The notes beneath the pieces are model-generated. The model searched no databases, was not told where the DNA came from, and worked only from the letters and a program-made list of their open reading frames with translations. Below, in pieces: positions 31,979-32,553 of a stretch of 32,553 nucleotides of DNA (position 1 is its first letter; each line of letters opens with the position of its first letter). Both the position numbers and the translations under genes were made by a program. The stretch is from Sporolactobacillus mangiferae (GTDB taxonomy: Bacteria; Bacillota; Bacilli; Bacillales; Sporolactobacillaceae), in contig NZ_JAMAST010000024.1 in assembly GCF_023336505.1 (NCBI RefSeq), forward strand, positions 1 to 32,553. The letters run 5' to 3'.

Positions 31979-32553
31979 TTGAACATTCACCTTTTCAAGC
32001 GGTTTTAGTGCTTGCTGCTATCACACATCTAACTGCCACTAAAAACCCAATATACATTTAGTGTATCATAACTACGCAACAAATGCCCTTCGTGCAACGG
32101 TTACCTTCCAAAAAGTTGTTGCAACAGGATGGATGGCACGCTCAGGTGAACTTTTTCTCTTTCCCTGATCAGAGGTAAGTTTTTCAACTGGCCAAATATG
32201 GAATAAAATGATGGCAAAGCCGCCGTCGCACTTATACTATAATCCGCTGAATTTTAAACTTTCTTATAGCTTGAAAAATATTGAGCTGAAAAATAATCAC
32301 TTTATTATTGATTGAAAACGACTGTACACAGATACTCGTTTATAAATCACTTACCCTAAATGAGCAATCATGCATTTTCGTCCATGGAACCATCACATGC
32401 ATGCTGCATACAAAAACGGATACATCAAATACATTATCGGTTATTTTTCATGATTTAACGGTCATGCCGCCTCTAAAATTCCATGATCAGGTGGCAAAGA
32501 ATTTTTTTCTTTACTGATCGGATCTGGTGATCTTGGTTATCTTCGTGATACCC
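31979..32553. other. stretch upstream of tsaE without a supported gene
   Basis: Contains repeat copy 3 and otherwise AT-rich sequence. An open frame at 32308-32517 (TTG start, 69 residues) has no ribosome-binding site or recognisable motif and I do not accept it. No terminator or clear tsaE promoter could be placed. Confidence 0.4.
32211..32270 (+). repeat. interspersed repeat, copy 3 (5'-truncated)
   Basis: Starts ATGGCAAAGCCGCCGTCGCA and then matches copy 2 almost base for base through CTATAATCCGCTGAATTTTA to CTTTCTTATAGC. The ATTAGAAAA and hairpin part seen in copies 1 and 2 is missing. It lies upstream of tsaE. Confidence 0.8.

Noticed and set aside
32308-32517. 69-codon plus-strand frame near the right edge.
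   Set aside because: TTG start with no Shine-Dalgarno sequence, no motif, AT-rich surroundings.

Overview
The window looks like chromosome from a low-GC, endospore-forming member of the Bacillota, most likely the Sporolactobacillaceae or a close Bacillales relative. The evidence is a run of genes in Bacillus subtilis order (tsaE-tsaB-rimI-tsaD, the ABC-F gene ydiF, rex, a YdiL-like CPBP protease, groES-groEL), strong purine-rich Shine-Dalgarno sites with many TTG/GTG starts, a perfect CIRCE element, and spore-associated small proteins (YjcZ-like, Cse60-like) plus a LysM-GH18 SleL-like hydrolase. The genus is inferred from protein style; no 16S gene is present.

Layout. 1-6.1 kb is accessory: two decayed genes (a frameshifted small membrane protein and a MarR remnant), a lipoprotein, a COG2055 dehydrogenase, an MBL-fold hydrolase, a solitary Mrr-type nuclease and a two-helix membrane protein. 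6.4-11.6 kb carries guaA, an ArsB/NhaD-type permease, a nitrilase-family amidase and a GerN/NapA-type antiporter. 11.7-12.0 kb has no protein gene but holds two tandem, homologous, terminator-ended elements with a C-rich core, read here as small RNA genes on the minus strand. 12.06-15 kb has a secreted DUF3298-type protein, three small proteins and the SleL-like hydrolase. 15.2-21.9 kb is a string of single-gene units (quinone-oxidoreductase-like, SDR, Cse60-like, HAD dehalogenase, CBO0543-type membrane protein, IolS-like aldo/keto reductase, maltose O-acetyltransferase) separated by decayed sequence and hairpin terminators. 22.1-32 kb is conserved housekeeping.

How the genes work together. 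groES-groEL form a CIRCE-controlled chaperonin operon. tsaE, tsaB, rimI and tsaD overlap or abut; TsaB, TsaD and TsaE belong to the tRNA t6A synthesis machinery and RimI is the N-acetyltransferase usually found with them. Rex senses NADH/NAD+, and a Rex-operator-like site lies in its own promoter region. The segment that in B. subtilis holds moaC and tatAy-tatCy between ydiF and ydiL is here rex plus a methionine aminopeptidase gene only.

Signals not explained by the genes: the tandem C-rich RNA elements; a strong intrinsic terminator inside the leader of the antiporter gene; a cluster of seven DnaA-box-like 9-mers between ydiF and tsaD; a roughly 60-90 bp interspersed repeat in three copies whose hairpin shows compensatory changes; and a perfect palindrome around the ribosome-binding site of the MBL-hydrolase gene.
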